The position numbers and the translations under genes are program-made. Positions 61,166 to 64,000 of a DNA stretch of 64,000 bases are shown piece by piece. Position 1 is the stretch's first letter; each line of letters starts with the position of its first letter. The stretch covers positions 1-64,000 of the forward strand of contig JALOLR010000009.1 in NCBI GenBank assembly GCA_025455885.1, given 5' to 3'. The notes below the pieces were generated by a model. It was not told where the DNA came from and ran no database searches. It saw nothing but the letters and a program-made list of their open reading frames with translations. The stretch comes from Acidimicrobiales bacterium. GTDB lineage: Bacteria; Actinomycetota; Acidimicrobiia; Acidimicrobiales; Acidimicrobilacustridaceae.

Positions 61166-62474
61166 CGGAGCCGCCGAACCCGGAGGCGGCCGACGTCGTG
61201 CCGGCGGGCGGTTCGATCCCGGGGACGCCGAACCCGTCCTCGCCCAGCACGACGGTCACCTGCACGGCGCTGCGCTCCTCGCTGCGCACCAGCTCGCCGA
61301 CCCCGAGGGCGGCGCGCATCCGCTCGGCCGCGGCCAGATCGGCGTCGTCGAAGTAGATGATCTGCGACACCGGGTCGCCGAAGACCGGGGCGTTGCCGAT
61401 CACCTCGACCTGGCCGGAGGCCGCCCCGAGCGTGACCGCGGCGGTGGTGCCGTGATCGAGGCGGCCGGTGGAGTCGAGGACCCGCAGCGTGGTGCGTCCG
61501 CCCGGCGGGCCGGCCGGGAACGGGACGAGCTCGGCGATGGTCGCATCGATGGCCTCGGGCTGGGGCCGGTAGAGCTCGGGAGGCCCCGGGCTGGCCTGGG
61601 TGACGGGGAGGGTCACGAACCGGACCTGACCGGCACCGAGCGCCCCGAGGAAGCGCCCCAGCCCCTGCTCGACGGGTTGGGGGACGCTCTGCAGTCCGGC
61701 CGCGCCGGTGGCGGTGATCCACGCCCGCCAGAACGACTCCACGCGGACGAGGCGGGCGAGGTCGGTCTCGTCGGGGCCGATGGCCCCGAGGAACGTCGAG
61801 ACCTGCTCCGCGGGCACGCCGATCGAACCCCTGGGGAAGAGGATCTGACCATCGGGGCCGACGGCGGCGTCGGGGCTGTTGATCGCGAGCGGCGAGACGG
61901 GGGCCAGGAGGGCGGTCCACTGCTCCGGGCGGATCACCTGGGTGTCCGTGAAGCTCAGGTTGAGCAGGGCGCTCACGTTGTCGCGGACGGCGTCCTCGCC
62001 GAGCGCGAACCAGAGGTACGACAGCGTGACCTCGCCGATGGGGAGGGTGACGATCGTCTCGACCGGGACCTGCAGCACGGCGCCACTCGTGTCGCCGCTC
62101 AGGATGAGCACCGCCAGGCCCTGGAGCTCGTTCGACGCGTCGACGGTCATCACCAGCTCGGAGGGCGTGGGCTCGACGATGGCCTCCCAGCCCGGGGCGG
62201 TGGGGTCGGTGATGCGGGGGACCAGGCGGCCGTCGTTGCTGTCGAGCAGCACCTGGACGCCCGCCCAGACGAGCACCGGGATGGCGACGACGAGCGCCAC
62301 CATGGTCACGGGGAAGCCGAACCGCCACCAGAGCGACCGCTGCGGCGCGGTGGGGGCCGCAGGGGGCGCACCGTCGCCGCCACTCCCCCTCCCTTGCTCG
62401 TCGGGGCGCCGGACCGGCGCCGGTTCCTCGGGGCCGTCCGTGCCGGGCAGCGGTGTTCGGGTGGGACTGGTCAT
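61158..62474 (-). CDS. LCP-like envelope protein with LytR_C domain
   Basis: The ATG at 62474 overlaps the nadD stop (ATGA). The 438-residue product has a Pro-rich cytoplasmic N terminus, one membrane helix (about residues 54-77), an extracytoplasmic region that loosely recalls the LCP fold (VDASNELQGLAVLILSGD, about 110-300), and a C-terminal LytR_C domain (about 345-425; TLRVLDSTGRLDHGTTAAVT). LCP enzymes attach glycopolymers to peptidoglycan, but the arginine/aspartate active-site cluster is not clear here, so activity is uncertain. Confidence 0.75.
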   Translation of the reverse strand: MTSPTRTPLPGTDGPEEPAPVRRPDEQGRGSGGDGAPPAAPTAPQRSLWWRFGFPVTMVALVVAIPVLVWAGVQVLLDSNDGRLVPRITDPTAPGWEAIVEPTPSELVMTVDASNELQGLAVLILSGDTSGAVLQVPVETIVTLPIGEVTLSYLWFALGEDAVRDNVSALLNLSFTDTQVIRPEQWTALLAPVSPLAINSPDAAVGPDGQILFPRGSIGVPAEQVSTFLGAIGPDETDLARLVRVESFWRAWITATGAAGLQSVPQPVEQGLGRFLGALGAGQVRFVTLPVTQASPGPPELYRPQPEAIDATIAELVPFPAGPPGGRTTLRVLDSTGRLDHGTTAAVTLGAASGQVEVIGNAPVFGDPVSQIIYFDDADLAAAERMRAALGVGELVRSEERSAVQVTVVLGEDGFGVPGIEPPAGTTSAASGFGGSGG

Positions 62475-63073
62475 GGGCTCGGCCAACCATAGAGGCGTCG
62501 CCGATCGATCTCGGCGATCACGGCGGGCGGCACGAGCACGTCGAGGGGCCGTCCGGAGGCCACGCGGTCGCGCAACTCGGAGCTCGACACGTCGAGCCGG
62601 GGGACCGACACGTGGACGAAGCGCCAGCCGGCGGGCGGCGGGGGTGACGGCAGCCCGGGGCGGTCGACGAGCACGAAGGTGGCCAGCGCGGCCAGCTCGT
62701 CGGCGCGCTCCCAGGTGGGGAGGCCGGCGGCGGCGTCGGCGCCCACGATGACGAACCACTCGGTGCCCGGCTCGGCGGCCCGCAGGGCGAGGAGGGTGTC
62801 GACGGTGTAGGTCGGTCCACCCCGCTCGACCTCGAGGCCCGACGCCACCACGCCGACGAGGGGGCCCACCGCCGCCTCGACGAGGGCGAGGCGATCGGCG
62901 GCCGGCGTCACGGGTCGGCTGCCCACCTTCTGCCACGGTTCGTTCGCCACCACGAGCCGCACCTCGTCGAGGTGGAGGACGTCCCGTACCTCAACCGCGG
63001 TGGCCAGATGGCCGATGTGAGGGGGATCGAACGTCCCCCCGAGGATGCCGACCCGGGCCGTGTCCTGGGCCAT
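62471..63073 (-). CDS. nadD: Nicotinate-nucleotide adenylyltransferase
   Basis: The 200-residue product has the nucleotidyltransferase signature GILGGTFDPPHIGHL near residue 9, and VDVSSSELRDRVASG-type SSTxxR motif (here DVSSSELR) near residue 160. It makes deamido-NAD from NaMN. It is the first gene of the nadD - LytR_C - rsfS operon; the start is the ATG at 63073. A 270-bp gap with a CRP-type site separates it from the divergent sigma gene. Confidence 0.93.
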   Translation of the reverse strand: MAQDTARVGILGGTFDPPHIGHLATAVEVRDVLHLDEVRLVVANEPWQKVGSRPVTPAADRLALVEAAVGPLVGVVASGLEVERGGPTYTVDTLLALRAAEPGTEWFVIVGADAAAGLPTWERADELAALATFVLVDRPGLPSPPPPAGWRFVHVSVPRLDVSSSELRDRVASGRPLDVLVPPAVIAEIDRRRLYGWPSP

Positions 63074-63182
63074 CGGCGGAGTCTACGGCGCCGTAACCGC
63101 TGGTCACGGCGCCGCCCGGCGGTCTCCGGGCGCCACCGTGGCGCCCACGGGTGACGGCCGGCGTCCCGCCGACGGCCACCAG

Positions 63183-63196
63183 GTGACACAGGTCAC
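63183..63196. promoter_or_regulatory. CRP/FNR-type binding site
   Basis: GTGA-CACAGG-TCAC fits the GTGA-N6-TCAC core of CRP-family regulators exactly. It lies between the divergent nadD and sigma genes, 147 bp before the sigma start, so it could control either. The rest of 63074-63342 shows two TTACACC hexamer-like repeats but no clear promoter pair. Confidence 0.5.
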
Positions 63197-63342
63197 GTCT
63201 CAAACACGGAATCTTCGGGTACGGCCCTGCGGTTACACCTCTGTCATTTCCCCACGATTTACACCCGAGTTGGGAAGCTCGACCACCCCCGAGATTCGAC
63301 CGGCGCAGGGCCCCCGCCCCGTCCCGGCATGGAGCATCAACG

Positions 63343-64000
63343 ATGAGCGATTCAGTCGGCCAGTACCTCAACGAGATCGGCCTCGTCCCCCTGTTGACGG
63401 CCGAGGAGGAGCGCGAGCTCTCCCAGGTCATCGAGAAGGGCCGTGACGCCGCCGAGGCCCTCGACGCCGGTGAGACCGGTGTCGAGCTGAAGCGGGCCGT
63501 GCGCACCGCCGCCGCCGCCAAGGACCGGTTCATCCGGGCCAACCTGCGCCTCGTGGTGAGCATCGCCCGGCGCTACCCCCTTCCCCCCGGCATGGAGCTG
63601 CTCGACCTGATCCAGGAGGGCAACCTGGGCCTCGAGCACGCCGTCGACAAGTTCGACTGGCGCAAGGGCTTCAAGTTCTCCACCTACGCCACCTTCTGGA
63701 TCCGCCAGGCCATCGGCCGGGCGCTCGACCAGAAGGCCAGCCTGGTGCGCCTCCCCGGCGACCGCTCGGCGAGCCTCCGTGCAGCCCTGCGCCAGGTCAG
63801 CGGCGACGGCGACGAGCTCGACGACGAGCACGCCCGTCTGCACCGTCTCACCACCCCGACCTCGCTCGACCGCACCATCGGCGACGACGACTCGAACGAG
63901 CTCATCGACCTGCTCCCCGACTCGCTCCCCGGGCCCGAGCAGATCGTCATGAACCGTCAGGACGAGCAGATGATCACCGACCTGCTGTCGGTGCTCGACG
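63343..64000 (+). CDS. Sigma-70 family, primary-like (group 2) sigma factor, 3' end cut
   Basis: The first 219 codons are present and the gene runs off the window end. It has region 1.2 (VGQYLNEIGLVPLLTAEEER), region 2 (LVVSIARRYPLPPGMELLDL, then IQEGNLGLEHAVDKFDWRKG, then FKFSTYATFWIRQAIGRALD) and the beginning of region 3. The lack of a long N-terminal region 1.1 suggests a group 2 sigma. A CRP-type palindrome lies 147 bp upstream. Confidence 0.9.
   Translation, partial: MSDSVGQYLNEIGLVPLLTAEEERELSQVIEKGRDAAEALDAGETGVELKRAVRTAAAAKDRFIRANLRLVVSIARRYPLPPGMELLDLIQEGNLGLEHAVDKFDWRKGFKFSTYATFWIRQAIGRALDQKASLVRLPGDRSASLRAALRQVSGDGDELDDEHARLHRLTTPTSLDRTIGDDDSNELIDLLPDSLPGPEQIVMNRQDEQMITDLLSVLD

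Overview
The window is about 72% GC by eye, with densely packed, GTG-rich, often 4-bp-overlapping genes. It carries a BldD-type regulator, a nadD - LytR_C - rsfS block, and many fatty-acid/sterol-type catabolic genes. This points to a high-GC actinobacterium; I infer the class Acidimicrobiia or a close relative. No plasmid or phage backbone is visible, and the window reads as chromosome. The first 59 bases exactly repeat an internal segment (577-635), which suggests that base 1 lies at or near a contig edge.

Region 1 (1-8.2 kb) is lipid/acyl-CoA catabolism: an enoyl-CoA hydratase, two acyl-CoA synthetases, an acyl-CoA dehydrogenase, a PhyH dioxygenase, a TesB thioesterase and a zinc-free quinone-type reductase. 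Region 2 (8.2-12.3 kb) is a minus-strand operon of an HMG-CoA-synthase-like protein fused to a DUF35 zinc ribbon/OB fold, a lipid-transfer-type thiolase and a cytochrome P450, with a divergent nitroreductase. This is reminiscent of actinobacterial sterol side-chain loci. Region 3 (13-28.4 kb) is a mix: VOC proteins, a STAS fragment next to a broken ECF sigma factor, an SDR, a small Cys-rich protein with a CsoR-like palindrome at its start, a diacylglycerol kinase-like protein, a FadD19-like synthetase, a lipoprotein hydrolase, two TetR regulators with visible operators, a Coq4-like protein, a DsbA/FrnE protein, an ECF sigma factor fused to a zinc-finger anti-sigma domain, and a degenerate HTH gene.

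Region 4 (about 27.7-39 kb) looks like an accessory island. It starts near a decayed recombinase-type HTH gene and ends at a transposase-start remnant beside a tRNA-Val. It holds an SdsA-type alkylsulfatase, a BASS-type transporter, a tandem (double) TetR regulator, a membrane protein, a SulP anion transporter, a CDF-like protein and a CPA2 antiporter. Three intergenic regions share a TGYCTACA element, and the regulator's promoter and first codons are duplicated as a remnant beside the sulfatase. Together these suggest a TetR-controlled organosulfate uptake, desulfation and ion-balance module.

Region 5 (39-64 kb) is conserved housekeeping: a J-domain membrane protein, a membrane pseudokinase plus LysM protein, hemW, bldD-like, rsmE, dnaJ, hrcA, lepA, rpsT, holA, a FolP2-type protein, comEC, comEA, a thioredoxin-TPR protein, an aminoglycoside-phosphotransferase-like protein, a coiled-coil membrane protein, a PAC2 protein, leuS, tRNA-Ala, rsfS, a LytR_C protein, nadD and the start of a primary-like sigma factor cut by the window end.
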